DNA of 64,000 bases from Halorubrum sp. 2020YC2 (GCF_018623055.1 NZ_CP076019.1:1302001-1366000); one strand, 5' to 3'. Shown: positions 55,500-63,739, counted from the stretch's first letter. Numbers and translations are program-made. Notes: generated from the letters alone by a model not told the origin.

Positions 55500-56360
55500 A
55501 TGAAGGTCCGCGGCGAACGCGAGTGCCAGTCCTGCGGCGCGCGGTGGTCGTACTACGAGACGGGGTCCGTCGCGTGCCCGAACTGCGGCGACCTGCGCAG
55601 CGTCGGCGTCGACGACCGAACCGCGCACACCGACGCGGCCGTCGCCCTCGACCTCTCCGCCCACCGCGAGCGCTTCGCGGACGCGCCCGAGACTCTCCCT
55701 CGGTCGGGAGTCGACGACCTCCAGTCCGACCTCCGGGAGTACTGCCGGAAGCGAGGGTTCATCGACGGTGGGCGACTCCTCTCCCTCGACGACACCTACC
55801 TCGCCGCCCGCGAACTGCTGGAGGCCGTCGACTGCTTCGAGCGGCTGCGAGACCCGACCGACGCCGACCGCGAGTACCTCCTCGGCCTGCTCGCCGGCGC
55901 GGACGAAGGCGAGCGACCGCCGGCCGGCGAGGTCCCGAACGCGCTCCGGGAAGCCCGCGGGATGGCGGCCGTGCGCGCGGTCGAGGCGTACCGCAGCGAC
56001 GCGCTCGACTTCCTCGACGAACTCGAAGCCGACGCCGGACCGGACTCCAACGGCGAGCGTGACGCCGGACCGGACTCCAACGGCGAGCGTGACGACGGCG
56101 CCCCGGCGGTCGCGGTCGGGGGGGAGAATCCCGCGGCCAGAATCGCTCCCGCGCGCGACGCCTTCGAGCGCCTCCGCGACCGCGTCACGCGCGTCGACGC
56201 GCTCGGCGGCGACGTGTCGCCCGCGGCCGCGGACGCCCTCGTCGAGGCCGTCGGCGCGCTGGGGGAGTACGTCCGGGCGGGCGAGGAGTCTGCGCTGGCG
56301 ACCGCCGACGACCTGATCGCCCGCGCGAGCGTCGACGACCTCGACCCGACGGATCGCTGA
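55500..56360 (+). CDS. TFIIB-type zinc-ribbon protein of unknown function
   Basis: A 286-residue protein with an N-terminal zinc ribbon, CQSCGARWSYYETGSVACPNCG (two CxxC knuckles at about residues 9-12 and 26-29). A helical, acidic domain follows (LREYCRKRGFIDGGRLLSLDDTYLAARELLEAVDCF). An exact 10-residue duplication DAGPDSNGER lies at about 179-198, encoded by a 30-bp direct repeat. Known as a haloarchaeal uncharacterised family (I think DUF7117). It converges with the FAH-family gene. Confidence 0.75.
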   Translation: MKVRGERECQSCGARWSYYETGSVACPNCGDLRSVGVDDRTAHTDAAVALDLSAHRERFADAPETLPRSGVDDLQSDLREYCRKRGFIDGGRLLSLDDTYLAARELLEAVDCFERLRDPTDADREYLLGLLAGADEGERPPAGEVPNALREARGMAAVRAVEAYRSDALDFLDELEADAGPDSNGERDAGPDSNGERDDGAPAVAVGGENPAARIAPARDAFERLRDRVTRVDALGGDVSPAAADALVEAVGALGEYVRAGEESALATADDLIARASVDDLDPTDR

Positions 56361-56418
56361 GGCCGACCGAACCGCCCGTTCGGGAGACGGACCGAGTCGC
56401 CCGTCCGGACCGGTGCCC

Positions 56419-57144
56419 TCACGCAGCGTCCGGCGCGACCACCCGGTTCGAGAGCGTGCCGACCCCCTGGTAAGTGATCTCGACGCGCTCGCCCGGCTCG
56501 ACGAGTCCGGGGTTCGCGGGGCTGCCGAAGGCGACACAGTCGCCCGACTCGAACGTGAACCGCTTCGAGAGGTACGAAACTACCTCGTGCGGGCCGAACA
56601 GCATCAGTTCGGTGTTGGCGTCCTGCCGCGTCTCGCCGCCGACCGTCGTCTCGATGTCGAGTCCCGTCGGGTCCACGTCGGTCTCGATCCACGGGCCGAG
56701 CGGCGCCGACCCGTCGAACGCCTTGCGCGCGGTCCGGCCCTGCTGGTCGAGCGCGTCGACGTCGTTCATGACCGTGTAGCCGCGCACGACGTCGGGCACG
56801 TCCGCGGGCGCGAGGTCGCGACAGCGCTCGTCGATCACCGCGACCAGTTCGCCGGCGTAGGTCAGTTCGTCGGTCCACTCCGGATACCGAATCGCCTCGC
56901 CGTGCGCGAGCAGGCTCGTCGGCGGCTTGACGAAGAAGTCCGGCTCCTCGGGCCGCTCGTAGTCCATCTGGTCGAGCGTCTCGGCGTAGTTCCGGCCGAC
57001 GCAGTACAGCGCGCTGGGGTCACACGGCGGGAGCAGCCGCCCGTCGCGGCCGACCTCGTAGCGGCCGTCGTCGGTGACGACCGCGCCGTCGTCGTAGCGC
57101 CCGGCGACGGGACCGTCCGGCGTGATCAGTCGAGCGAGTCGCAT
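56419..57144 (-). CDS. Fumarylacetoacetate hydrolase family protein, second copy
   Basis: A 241-residue FAH-family protein. ALYCVGRNYAETLDQMDYER, PDFFVKPPTSLLAHGEAIRYP, ELTYAGELVAVIDERCRDL (metal-binding Glu residues), YTVMNDVDALDQQ and PGLVEPGERVEITYQGVG are visible. It is shorter than the copy at 33868 because the N-terminal cap is reduced; the family includes acylpyruvases and 2-hydroxyhepta-2,4-diene-1,7-dioate isomerases. The ATG at 57144 (MRLARLITPDGPVAG) is the typical start. Confidence 0.86.
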   Translation of the reverse strand: MRLARLITPDGPVAGRYDDGAVVTDDGRYEVGRDGRLLPPCDPSALYCVGRNYAETLDQMDYERPEEPDFFVKPPTSLLAHGEAIRYPEWTDELTYAGELVAVIDERCRDLAPADVPDVVRGYTVMNDVDALDQQGRTARKAFDGSAPLGPWIETDVDPTGLDIETTVGGETRQDANTELMLFGPHEVVSYLSKRFTFESGDCVAFGSPANPGLVEPGERVEITYQGVGTLSNRVVAPDAA

Positions 57145-57238
57145 GCGGACACGTGCGCGCTGCGTCCTGAAAAGGATCGGTGACGTACAGTCGATGACGA
57201 GCGACCCATGGCGAGCGAACGACGGCGAGCGACCGAGT

Positions 57239-57685
57239 TCAGTCGCCGGCGTCGCCCGAGTCGACACCGATCACGACGCCCGACCGAATCTCCAGAGCGG
57301 TCTCGAACTCCGCCCGCCGGTCACTCCCGGAGCCGATCCGTTCCACTTCGGCCTCGTGCGCGCGGACTACGGCGTCGCGCTCGCGCTCGGAGAGTCCGAC
57401 GCGCTCGCCGACCGCCTCCCAGTGGTCCGGCTCGACGAGGAACGCCTCGCGGTCGGCCTCGGCCGCGATCCGCTCGTATCGCCGGCGGTACGCGTCGGCT
57501 CTGGGGCCGAGGTCGGCCTGAACGCGCGCGAGCAGCGCCGGGACGCGCGCGGCCGGGACGCTCGCGAGCGCAGCCGTCTTCACGAGGGCGGTCCCCTCGA
57601 TGGGATACGAGCCGCGGTCCCGGTCGGGGTCCGACTCCGAGCCCGTTCTCGCGTCGGAATCGACGCTCTCGTCGTCGGACATCAC
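57239..57685 (-). CDS. Hypothetical protein coupled to the SAMP-like gene
   Basis: A 148-residue acidic, helical protein I do not recognise. After a disordered N-terminus it reads PIEGTALVKTAALASVPAAR, DAYRRRYERIAAEADREAFL and WEAVGERVGLSERERDAVVR. The ATG overlaps the preceding gene's stop by 4 bp, so it is translationally coupled with the SAMP/MoaD-like protein, hinting at a shared role in sulfur transfer or modification (inference only). Confidence 0.65.
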   Translation of the reverse strand: MMSDDESVDSDARTGSESDPDRDRGSYPIEGTALVKTAALASVPAARVPALLARVQADLGPRADAYRRRYERIAAEADREAFLVEPDHWEAVGERVGLSERERDAVVRAHEAEVERIGSGSDRRAEFETALEIRSGVVIGVDSGDAGD

Positions 57686-58350
57686 CCGCCGGCGCGCATG
57701 GCCTTCTGCCTGTACTTCGGGAGCAGGTCCGCGAGCGCGTCGGGGTCGCCCGCGAACTCGGCGGTCACCTCGGTGAGTTTGATGGCCGCCGCGGCGGTCA
57801 CCTTCTCGGCGCTGAGGGTGACCCGCCAGCCGTCACCGTCGACGCGGGTCGCCTCCGCGGGGTCGTCGGTCCCTACCAGTTCGCCACCCAAGTTCCTGAG
57901 GTAGTGGGCCGCGAGCCGACGAGAGATGCCGCGGTACGCCACCGTCTCGCGTTCCCAACCCTCCTCGGTCGAGGGGATATCTGTCGCCTCCGCGGCCTCG
58001 TCGGTCGCGTCCGCGCCGCCGTCCGCCTCAACCGCGCCGCCGTCCGCCTCGACCGCCGATTCGTCGTCTCCCGCGCCCCCGGCGACCGGCGGGAACACGG
58101 AGAGCCGGTCCCCGTCCGCCATCGGAGTGTCGAGCCCGTCGAGGTGGAGCACCTCGCGACCGTTCTTCAGGACGTTGATCTGCGGTGCGAGATCGTCGTC
58201 GACGATCAGGCGGCCCTCCATCCCCTCGTACTCCGATTCCAGTTCGCGCAGCACGTCACCGACGGAGGAGCCGTCGGCGAACTCCGCGTTCACCGTCTTC
58301 CCGCCGGCGGCCTCGCGAAAGGTCGCGAAGAACCGCAGTTCGAGTTCCAT
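57682..58350 (-). CDS. SAMP1/MoaD-like ubiquitin-fold protein with extra C-terminal domain
   Basis: A 222-residue protein. Residues 1-92 are a MoaD/SAMP1 beta-grasp domain (MELELRFFATFREAAGGKTV ... LNVLKNGREVLHLDG-type text ... SVFPPVAGG). In SAMP1 or MoaD the chain ends at this GG, which is adenylated. Here it continues through an acidic linker with two AVEADGG repeats into a second domain (YRGISRRLAAHYLRNLGGEL, GWRVTLSAEKVTAAAAIKLTEVTAEFAG) that itself ends RAGG. It might be a sulfur carrier precursor, or a MoaD-type protein using only the terminal GG. Confidence 0.8.
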   Translation of the reverse strand: MELELRFFATFREAAGGKTVNAEFADGSSVGDVLRELESEYEGMEGRLIVDDDLAPQINVLKNGREVLHLDGLDTPMADGDRLSVFPPVAGGAGDDESAVEADGGAVEADGGADATDEAAEATDIPSTEEGWERETVAYRGISRRLAAHYLRNLGGELVGTDDPAEATRVDGDGWRVTLSAEKVTAAAAIKLTEVTAEFAGDPDALADLLPKYRQKAMRAGG

Positions 58351-58441
58351 ACCCGTACGTCGGGTCGCGGCGGCTTAAAAGCGGCCGGCCGCGGAAGCCG
58401 ATGCGGCGGCGGACCGCGGCCCGCGCCCGGTCACGTTCTGA

Positions 58442-58825
58442 CTACAGGTCGGACAGCCGGATCCCGTCTTCGACCAGCCGGAAGTTGCGCTCGCGGTCGA
58501 GGTCGTCGGCGAGCCACTCGTGATCGTACAGCTGGCCGATGAGTTCGAGGTAGAGGTTGCGCCACGCGATCGCGTAGATGGGCGACTGCCCCCACGCGCG
58601 CAGCTCCGGCACGAACTCGTGATACGTGCTCGCCTGCGACTCCATGCGCTCGACCGCGTCGGCAACGATCTCGGCCGCCTCGTCCGGCTCCGCGTCTGCG
58701 AGCGCGTCGTTCAGGCGCGACTGGATACCGGTGATGGCGCGTCGCATGTCGCGTTCGGCGGTCCCCTCCTCCTCCGGAAGCGACTCGACGACGCCCTTCG
58801 GCACGCCGAGTTCGATCTCTGGCAT
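58442..58825 (-). CDS. Conserved haloarchaeal hypothetical protein
   Basis: A 127-residue acidic helical protein starting MPEIELGVPKGVVESLPEEE. The conserved-looking core is DEAAEIVADAVERMESQASTYHEFVPELRAWGQSPIYAIAWRNLYLELIGQLYDHEW. No motif for catalysis or metal binding is visible. Same strand as its neighbours but 91 bp from the SAMP-like gene. An upstream in-frame ATG at 58852 is possible but less likely because family-like sequence begins at MPEIELG. Confidence 0.65.
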   Translation of the reverse strand: MPEIELGVPKGVVESLPEEEGTAERDMRRAITGIQSRLNDALADAEPDEAAEIVADAVERMESQASTYHEFVPELRAWGQSPIYAIAWRNLYLELIGQLYDHEWLADDLDRERNFRLVEDGIRLSDL

Positions 58826-58899
58826 GCGATAACCTCGGGGGAGCGCGGGCAAAAAACCCGTTCACCCGGCGACGGAGACCGCGGCGGACTGGATCCCGC

Positions 58900-59898
58900 T
58901 CACGGCGTCGGCGCCGCCTTCTGGAGGGCCGTTTCCGCGATGTTCCCGCCGTAGTCGGCCGACCGGAGGACAGAGTCGACGACCAGCCCGAGCAGTTGCG
59001 CGCGAGTCGGGTCGAGGTCGCGGAGGAGTTCGTCGATGGAGCGGACGCGCTCGTCGATCACCCTGACGCCGGTCCGCGCCTCGTTGGCCCGCCGCGTCGC
59101 CGCCTCGGTGTCGTCGTCGAACAGCGCGTCCATCGCCGCGTCGATCACGTCGACCGCGTCGCCGTGGAGGTCGCTGACGGCCTCGACGACATCGTCGGGC
59201 AGGGGGTCGTCGATGTTCAGGGTCAGGTGCGCGATCTTCGTCGCGTGGTCGCCGATCCGCTCTAACTGGCGCGCGCTGGAGTGGTAGTCGAAACACTCCT
59301 CGCGCGGGAGCCCCAGCTCCTCGGCGGCCTTCGGCGTCCGCAGCGTGGCGCGGAAGATCCGCGAGACGACGAGCCACAGCCGGTCGAGGTCGTCGTCGCG
59401 ACCGATCACGTCGCGCGCGAGGTCGTGGTCGCGCTCCGAGAGCGCGGTGATCGCGTCCTCCAGCATCGAAAGCGAGATCAGTCGCATCCGCGTGACCGCG
59501 TTGTGGATCGAAAGCTCCGAGGAGTCGAGGAGGTCCTGAACGACGACGCGGTCGCGCGTCTCCTCTAACACCTCCAGACCGACGAGACTCTGAACCGCGT
59601 CGCGGATCGTCGACCGCTGCTCGGTGGTTATCTCCGCCGCCTCCAGTTCGATGACGTCGAAGCCGCTGACGTACATCGTCGTCACCGCGCGGCGGAGGGC
59701 CTGCCCGGTCAGGTCCGCGATGTCGAGCGTCCCCCGCGTCCGCTCCGAGTCGGACTTGGGCGTGAGAAACAGCGAGTCGCCGTCGGGATGGAACTCGATC
59801 TCCGTCCCGGCCTCGACGCCGTTGTCCGTCGCCCACGTCTTGGGAATCGACACCGTGTACGTCGAACCGCCGGTGACCTGGACCTTCCGGGTTTCCAT
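58900..59898 (-). CDS. AbrB-PhoU domain regulatory protein
   Basis: A 332-residue regulator. Residues 1-48 are an AbrB/SpoVT-type DNA-binding strand swap (METRKVQVTGGSTYTVSIPK). Two PhoU three-helix bundles follow, with the ExxxD motifs such as LERIGDHATKIAHL (about 210-223) and SADYGGNIAETAL near the end. Haloarchaeal AbrB-PhoU proteins are linked to phosphate-uptake regulation. No pst genes are in the window. A GGAGGG Shine-Dalgarno-like site lies 10 bp before the ATG, and two palindromes sit in the promoter, suggesting autoregulation (inference). Confidence 0.85.
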   Translation of the reverse strand: METRKVQVTGGSTYTVSIPKTWATDNGVEAGTEIEFHPDGDSLFLTPKSDSERTRGTLDIADLTGQALRRAVTTMYVSGFDVIELEAAEITTEQRSTIRDAVQSLVGLEVLEETRDRVVVQDLLDSSELSIHNAVTRMRLISLSMLEDAITALSERDHDLARDVIGRDDDLDRLWLVVSRIFRATLRTPKAAEELGLPREECFDYHSSARQLERIGDHATKIAHLTLNIDDPLPDDVVEAVSDLHGDAVDVIDAAMDALFDDDTEAATRRANEARTGVRVIDERVRSIDELLRDLDPTRAQLLGLVVDSVLRSADYGGNIAETALQKAAPTP

Positions 59899-59926
59899 AC
59901 CCCACCCTCCGGAGCGGATCACCTTA

Positions 59927-59948
59927 ATTTTGATCAAAATATATACCT
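59927..59948 (-). promoter_or_regulatory. TATA box and overlapping palindrome of the PhoU-type gene
   Basis: ATTTTGATCAAAAT (59927-59940) is a 14-bp perfect palindrome that abuts AATATATACC on the plus strand (minus-strand TATATATTT, about 59938-59946). A protein bound to the palindrome would block TBP. Distance to the ATG at 59898 is about 30-50 bp. Confidence 0.6.
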
Positions 59949-60000
59949 CGATACCACCCCAGTTTCGGGCGGAAAAATCGGTATCTACCGAGCCGTCACT

Positions 60001-60017
60001 CGATATCTACGATATCG
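60001..60017. promoter_or_regulatory. CGATATC palindrome upstream of the PhoU-type gene
   Basis: CGATATC-TAC-GATATCG is a perfect 7-bp inverted repeat with a 3-bp spacer, about 105 bp upstream of the PhoU-type start. The whole 59899-60089 region is AT-rich, with a further TATATAGAAATATATAG patch near 60050-60066; no gene is present. Confidence 0.5.
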
Positions 60018-60089
60018 GGCAGTTGAGAGCCGGTAGAAAAACTCAAAGTATATAGAAATATATAGCCCTCGTTTTACCCACCTATCCGC

Positions 60090-61037
60090 TCACACCACGC
60101 GGTTTCGCAGGTCGTCGCCCGCGTCCAGTCGGGCGACGTTGTCCGCGAGGATGTCCGCGACGCGCTCGTAGTACTCGGGCGTGTGGCCGGCGTTGTGCGG
60201 CGTGATCGTCGCGTTCGACAGCCCCCACAGCGGGTGGTCCTCCGGGAGCGGCTCCGGGTCGGTGACGTCGAGCGCCGCGCCGCGGATGCGGTTGTTCCGG
60301 AGCTCCGTCACTAAGGCGTCGGTGTCGACGATCGGGCCGCGCGCGATGTTGACCAGTATCGCGTCGGGCCGCATTGTCCGGAGCGCGTCCGCGTCGACTA
60401 ACCCTTCGGTCGTCTCCGTGAGCGGACACGCCAGCACGACGTACTCCGCGTCGGTGACGGCCTCGTGAAACTCGTCGAACCCGTACACCTCGTCCGTCGG
60501 CCCGCCCTTCTCGGGGGAGTAGCGGACGCCGACCGTCTCGGCGTCGAACGCCTTCAGACGGTCGACGACCGCCCGCCCGATCGCGCCGAGCCCGACGACG
60601 GCGACCGTCGAGCCGCACACCTCGGTCGTCTCGTAGGTGCGCCACTCCCGGCGAGACTGCTGGCGATACGCCCGGTGGAACTGTCGCGCGTGCGCGATCA
60701 TCGACCCGACGACGTGTTCCGCGATGTTCGGCCCGTGGACGCCGGAGGCGTTCGTGACGGCGACCCCGCGGTCTGCGAGCAGTTCCCGCGGGAGGTGCCC
60801 CGTCCCCGCGAACACGCAGGCGAACAGCTCCAACTCCTCGGCGGCGTCGAGCAGCGCCTCGTCGATGTTGAGCCCGACGGCGATCCGCGCGTCTCGGATC
60901 AGGTCGCGCTCCTCCGCGGGCGTCCGCGCCCGCGCGACCTCGGCGCCGGGGAGTCGCTCGCGGAGCGCGTCCGCCAGTTCGTCGGGACCGAGTCCGTGGA
61001 TCGTCTGTCGAAGCACGAGGACGTCCGGATCGCTCAT
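60090..61037 (-). CDS. D-2-hydroxyacid dehydrogenase
   Basis: A 315-residue NAD-dependent dehydrogenase. The Rossmann motif VVGLGAIGRAVVDRLKAF (about 154-171) is followed by VNIARGPIVDTDAL with catalytic Arg, DVTDPEPLPEDHPLW with catalytic Glu, and ITPHNAGHTPEYYERVADI with catalytic His. Length normal. Substrate unclear: glyoxylate, hydroxypyruvate or a branched 2-oxo acid. The ATG at 61037 (MSDPDVLVLRQTIHGL) is chosen. It stands alone between the PhoU-type and the cystathionine gene. Confidence 0.9.
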   Translation of the reverse strand: MSDPDVLVLRQTIHGLGPDELADALRERLPGAEVARARTPAEERDLIRDARIAVGLNIDEALLDAAEELELFACVFAGTGHLPRELLADRGVAVTNASGVHGPNIAEHVVGSMIAHARQFHRAYRQQSRREWRTYETTEVCGSTVAVVGLGAIGRAVVDRLKAFDAETVGVRYSPEKGGPTDEVYGFDEFHEAVTDAEYVVLACPLTETTEGLVDADALRTMRPDAILVNIARGPIVDTDALVTELRNNRIRGAALDVTDPEPLPEDHPLWGLSNATITPHNAGHTPEYYERVADILADNVARLDAGDDLRNRVV

Positions 61038-61119
61038 GCGGAGCAGTCCTGGCGGAACCGACAAAAATGGTGCCGCTTGGCCGACGCCGGAGACGGTCCC
61101 CGAGGTCGGGCGCGACGGC

Positions 61120-62313
61120 CTACGACAGCGCCGCGTCGAACGCCGCTTGGAGGTCTGCCTTCATGTCGTCGACGTGTTCGATCCCGACCGAGACCCGGAT
61201 CAGGCCGTCGGTGAGTCCGGCCGCGAGCCGCTCCTCGCGCGGGATGGCGGCGTGGGTCATCGCCGCGGGCTGCTCGATCAGGCTCTCGACGCCGCCGAGC
61301 GACTCCGCGAGCGTGAACACCTCGGTCTCGCTCACGACCGTCGACGCCTCTTCGAGGGTGCCGTCAAGTTCGAAGGAGAGCATGCCGCCGAAGTCGTCCA
61401 TCTGTGCGGCCGCCAGCTCGTGGTCCGGGTGCGACTCCAGCCCGGGGTAGTAGACGCGGTCGACCGCGTCGCGGTCCTCCAGCCACTCCGCGAGCTCCGT
61501 CGCGTTCTCGCAGTGGCGGTCCATCCGGACCGGGAGCGTCTTCGTCCCGCGGAGGACGAGGAACGCGTCGAACGGCCCGGGCGTCGCCCCGACCGAGTTC
61601 TGGTAGAAGCCGAGCCGCTCGTCTAACTCCTCGTCGTCGACGATAAGCGCGCCGCCGATGGTGTCCGAGTGGCCACCGAGGTACTTCGTCAGCGACTGGG
61701 AGACGATGTCGGCGCCGTGTTCGAGCGGGCGCTGGAGGTACGGCGTCGCGAACGTGTTGTCGACCGCGCAGAGCGCGTCGCCCTCGTGGGCGACCTCCGC
61801 GAGCGCGCCGATGTCGTTGACGTTCATCAGCGGGTTCGTGGGCGTCTCGACCCACACCAGTTCGGTCTCCTCGCGCATCGCGTCCCGGACCGCGTCGTGG
61901 TCGGTCGTGTCGACGAAGCTGGTGTCGATGTCGTACTCGTCGTACACCTGCGTCAGGATGCGGTGGGTCCCGCCGTACACGTCGTCGCCCGCGACGACGT
62001 GGTCGCCCGCCGACAGCAGGTTGAGGACGGTGTTTATCGCGCCCATCCCCGAGGAGAAACAGCGCGCGTGGCTGCCCGACTCCAGCGAGGCGAGGTTCGC
62101 TTCGAGGTCGGTGCGCGTCGGGTTCCCGGTCCGGCTGTACTCGTAGCCGCGGTGGTCGCCCGGCGCGTCCTGCTCGTACGTCGAGTTCGCGTGGATCGGG
62201 GTCATCAGCGCGCCCGTCTCCGGGTCCGGCTCCTGTCCGGCGTGGATCGCGCGGGTCTCGAAGCGGCGGTCGTCGTCGCGGTCGCCGTCGCTGCCGTCAG
62301 ATCGGTCGCTCAT
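61120..62313 (-). CDS. Cystathionine gamma-synthase/gamma-lyase family PLP enzyme
   Basis: A 397-residue PLP enzyme of trans-sulfuration. Motifs: RAIHAGQEPDPETGALMTPI, YSRTGNPTRTDLEANLASLE, FSSGMGAINTVLNLLSAGDH, WVETPTNPLMNVNDIGALAE, AVDNTFATPYLQRPLEHGAD and the PLP lysine in SQSLTKYLGGHSD (about residue 208). SLGGVESLIEQPAAMTHAAI is also typical. Synthase and lyase cannot be told apart from sequence alone. The first 17 residues are acidic and low-complexity. tRNA-Glu lies about 105 bp upstream, in the same direction. Confidence 0.9.
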   Translation of the reverse strand: MSDRSDGSDGDRDDDRRFETRAIHAGQEPDPETGALMTPIHANSTYEQDAPGDHRGYEYSRTGNPTRTDLEANLASLESGSHARCFSSGMGAINTVLNLLSAGDHVVAGDDVYGGTHRILTQVYDEYDIDTSFVDTTDHDAVRDAMREETELVWVETPTNPLMNVNDIGALAEVAHEGDALCAVDNTFATPYLQRPLEHGADIVSQSLTKYLGGHSDTIGGALIVDDEELDERLGFYQNSVGATPGPFDAFLVLRGTKTLPVRMDRHCENATELAEWLEDRDAVDRVYYPGLESHPDHELAAAQMDDFGGMLSFELDGTLEEASTVVSETEVFTLAESLGGVESLIEQPAAMTHAAIPREERLAAGLTDGLIRVSVGIEHVDDMKADLQAAFDAALS

Positions 62314-62418
62314 ACCTGTGTCTCGTCACCGAGGCTGGTGATTCTTCCCCTTTGAACCGCCCGCGAGAAGGCTGCGCGCCCGCGAGACGAGAGCCGTCGC
62401 TCGCGGTGTGAGAGTGGA

Positions 62419-62527
62419 TGCTCGGTCAGGGATTTGAACCCTGGTCGTCGGCTGACTTCCGAACCGGCGCCGAGGCGCCGCGTCCGCCGAAAGGCCAACA
62501 TGATTGGCCGGACTACACCAACCGAGC
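62419..62527 (-). tRNA. tRNA-Glu (UUC) with a 34-nt intron
   Basis: Mature tRNA is 75 nt with discriminator A: acceptor GCTCGGT/ACCGAGC, D-arm, anticodon stem TTGGC/GCCGA, loop C-T-TTC-G-A, T-arm AGGGTTCAAATCCCT-type. The intron (62454-62487) lies after position 37, the canonical site. A full bulge-helix-bulge can be drawn: central helix C32-T35 with intron GAAG, 3-nt bulges CG^G and TC^A cut after the second base, and outer intron helix CGGAC/GTTCG. CCA is not encoded. Confidence 0.9.
62454..62487 (-). other. tRNA-Glu intron
   Basis: 34 nt between exons 62488-62527 and 62419-62453. On the minus strand it begins GCGGACGCGGCG, contains a GGCGCC hairpin and ends GGAAGTC. Removal by the splicing endonuclease is predicted from the bulge-helix-bulge geometry. 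Confidence 0.85.
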
Positions 62528-62640
62528 GTAAACGACGCTTACGCCGGGGACAATTTAACTCTTCTCAACTCTCGGCAGCGTGGGTGGGTAGCCCACGCCC
62601 GATCTCCGCAGACGATCGCGACCCGAAACCCCGACGAGGT

Positions 62641-62748
62641 TCGGAGCCGCGACGGGACTCAGAGCTGCGACGAGATTCGGAATCGCCACGGCACTCGGGG
62701 CCGCGACGGCACTCGGAATCGCCACGGCACTCGGGGCCGCGACGCGGA
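62641..62748. repeat. Six 18-bp tandem repeats
   Basis: Units starting at 62641, 62659, 62677, 62695, 62713 and 62731 follow TCGGNNYCGCSACGGCAC. The last four alternate between two versions, so the array also shows a 36-bp higher-order period. It lies between tRNA-Glu and the cyclophilin gene's 3' end, where no gene is expected. Confidence 0.85.
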
Positions 62749-62762
62749 CAGAAACTCGGGGG

Positions 62763-63329
62763 TTACTCGTCGACGTCGACCTTCTCGATCTCGACGGCCT
62801 CGCGGGGGTCGTCGTTGCGGCCGGTCGGCACGCCGCCGATCTCCTCGACGACGTCCATCCCGTCGATGACCTGCCCGAAGACGGCGTGTTTACCGTCGAG
62901 GTGCGGGGTGGCGTCCAGCGTGATGAAGAACTGCGAGCCGTTCGTGTTCGGGCCGGAGTTCGCCATCGAGAGGATACCGGGCCCGTCGTGGGTGAGGTCG
63001 TCGTGGAACTCGTCGTCGAACTGGTAGCCGGGACCGCCGCGGCCGTTCTCCATCGGGTCGCCGCCCTGGATCATGAAGTCGTCGATGACGCGGTGGAAGA
63101 CGATACCCTCGTACAGCGAGTCGCCGCGGACCTCGCCGGTCTTGGGGTCCTCCCACGTGTTCGTGTCACGCGCCGGCTCCGCGTCGGCGGCGGGGTCGTG
63201 GCGCGCTAAGCCGAGGAAGTTCTCGACCGTCTTCGGCGCGCGGTCGGCGAACAGCTCGACGACGATTTCGCCGTGGTTGGTCTGGATCGTTACCTGCGGG
63301 TTGTCGGGGTCGTGGACGTCTCGTGCCAT
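62763..63329 (-). CDS. Cyclophilin-type peptidyl-prolyl isomerase
   Basis: A 188-residue cytoplasmic cyclophilin that speeds cis-trans isomerisation of prolyl bonds. [40 protein letters not shown] (with catalytic Arg), [20 protein letters not shown] and [20 protein letters not shown] are classical. An acidic insertion around [20 protein letters not shown] is common in haloarchaeal members. The ATG at 63329 ([12 protein letters not shown]) is chosen; there is no signal peptide. It is divergent from the XapX gene. Confidence 0.93.
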   Translation of the reverse strand: MARDVHDPDNPQVTIQTNHGEIVVELFADRAPKTVENFLGLARHDPAADAEPARDTNTWEDPKTGEVRGDSLYEGIVFHRVIDDFMIQGGDPMENGRGGPGYQFDDEFHDDLTHDGPGILSMANSGPNTNGSQFFITLDATPHLDGKHAVFGQVIDGMDVVEEIGGVPTGRNDDPREAVEIEKVDVDE

Positions 63330-63400
63330 GTCCTCGGGAAGGAGCGCGCGTCGGAAAACCCTACCCATCTTCGCGGCCGGCCCGGCGACCGCGAAGGCCG

Positions 63401-63410
63401 CATTTATAAA
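63401..63410 (+). promoter_or_regulatory. TATA box of the XapX gene
   Basis: CATTTATAAA is centred about 28 bp before the ATG at 63433; leaderless transcript expected. Confidence 0.6.
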
Positions 63411-63432
63411 CGAACGCAGCCGACGCGTCGAC

Positions 63433-63633
63433 ATGAGTTCGACCCCCGTCCTGACCGCCGCGGCGCTCGTCGTCGGGGTGACCGTCGGCGCGCTGTTCGC
63501 GTTCCTCCGCGTTCCGATCCCCGCGCCCCCGGAGCTACCGGGGGTGGTGGCGATCGTCGGGATTTACCTCGGGTTCAAGCTGGTCGGCTACGCCGGCGTC
63601 GGCTTCGACCTGCTCGACGCGCTCGGACTGTAG
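63433..63633 (+). CDS. XapX-domain small membrane protein
   Basis: A 66-residue protein with two membrane helices (about 6-24 and 36-56). [37 protein letters not shown] is the XapX (DUF1427) pattern. Function unknown; in bacteria it is found near xanthosine or transport genes. Here it is followed by a universal stress protein gene. Confidence 0.85.
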   Translation: MSSTPVLTAAALVVGVTVGALFAFLRVPIPAPPELPGVVAIVGIYLGFKLVGYAGVGFDLLDALGL

Positions 63634-63739
63634 TCCCCGGTCTGAGCTTCCCGGTCCGGCCTTCCCGAGTCCGACCTTCCCGAGTCCGACCACCGAGGCG
63701 GCCGGTATCGTTTTCCACCGGGCGCGAGGAGTGGCGGGT

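Noticed and set aside
62434-63027. A 197-codon frame crossing the tRNA-Glu gene, the 18-bp repeat and the cyclophilin gene
   Set aside because: It overlaps a tRNA and an antisense gene, and its repetitive peptide simply translates the minisatellite.
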